From positions 1 through 6,298 of the forward strand of contig CATPAO010000091.1 in assembly GCA_955652025.1 (NCBI GenBank): a stretch of DNA of 6,298 nt. Reading direction: 5' to 3'. A program made the translations under genes and the position numbers. Every line of letters starts with the position of its first letter. Positions within the stretch are counted from its first letter, which is position 1. The notes under the pieces are model-generated. The model did no database searches, was not told where the DNA came from, and saw nothing but the letters and a program-made list of their open reading frames with translations. The stretch comes from Casimicrobiaceae bacterium (GTDB lineage: Bacteria > Pseudomonadota > Gammaproteobacteria > Burkholderiales > Casimicrobiaceae). Shown here piece after piece: positions 6,253-6,298 of the stretch.

Positions 6253-6298
6253 CCGATCCCGCGTTCGATCATCTGGTCGTCGCCGCGCAATCGTTGGC
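6249..6298 (+). CDS. Start of a probable second glyoxalase-like protein (3'-truncated)
   Basis: Only 16 complete codons are visible before the right edge. Read from TTG at 6249 they give (M)TDPAFDHLVVAAQSL, resembling the opening strand of glyoxalase-like domain proteins, which often start FDHLVVA. The TTG is the only ATG, GTG or TTG codon between the stop in this frame at 6189-6191 and the FDHLVVA stretch, and it overlaps the preceding gene's TGA as TTGA, a common coupled arrangement. A purine stretch GGAAGAG (6228-6234) lies rather far upstream. The frame is likely real, but the family call rests on very few residues. Confidence 0.5.
   Translation, partial: MTDPAFDHLVVAAQSL

Overview
The window is GC-rich, compact bacterial chromosome, roughly two thirds G+C by eye, with every recognisable gene on the + strand. 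It holds a conserved housekeeping cluster, nadD-rsfS-rlmH-maf-rng. This gene order, the close match of the RNase G product to the E. coli protein as I remember it, and the YhdE-type Maf all point to a proteobacterium, most likely a betaproteobacterium or a close relative. That placement is inference from gene order and protein character, not from a database search.

Layout: (1) 3-1040 is the C-terminal two thirds of a CPA1-type Na+/H+ antiporter, cut by the left edge. (2) 1030-1734 is nadD (NAD synthesis), overlapping the antiporter by 11 bases. (3) 1724-2080 is rsfS (ribosome silencing factor), overlapping nadD by 11 bases. (4) 2132-2599 is rlmH (23S rRNA pseudouridine methyltransferase). (5) 2649-3263 is maf/yhdE (nucleotide pyrophosphatase). 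(6) 3351-4808 is rng (RNase G). (7) 4824-5831 is a PHB-depolymerase-family esterase. (8) 5866-6252 is a VOC/glyoxalase-fold protein. (9) 6249 to the right edge is the start of what looks like a second glyoxalase-like gene. No intergenic gap reaches 100 bases. I see no convincing intrinsic terminator, tRNA, rRNA, insertion sequence, CRISPR array or long repeat.

How the genes fit together: the core links translation and RNA metabolism (RsfS blocks subunit joining in starved cells, RlmH modifies the decoding-site neighbourhood of 23S rRNA, RNase G matures the 16S 5' end and decays mRNA) with nucleotide and cofactor housekeeping (NadD, Maf). The short spacing and overlaps suggest one transcription unit from the antiporter, or further upstream, through at least rng and probably the esterase. 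The flanks are the less usual part: the antiporter upstream of nadD, and the cytosolic-looking esterase plus VOC proteins after rng.

I did not find a clearly new system. The observations most worth checking are the coupled 11-base overlaps, an inverted repeat that could mask a candidate rng ribosome binding site, the basic amphipathic N-terminus of the esterase, a serine in the RlmH SAM-loop glycine position, and a possible internal promoter before the VOC gene.
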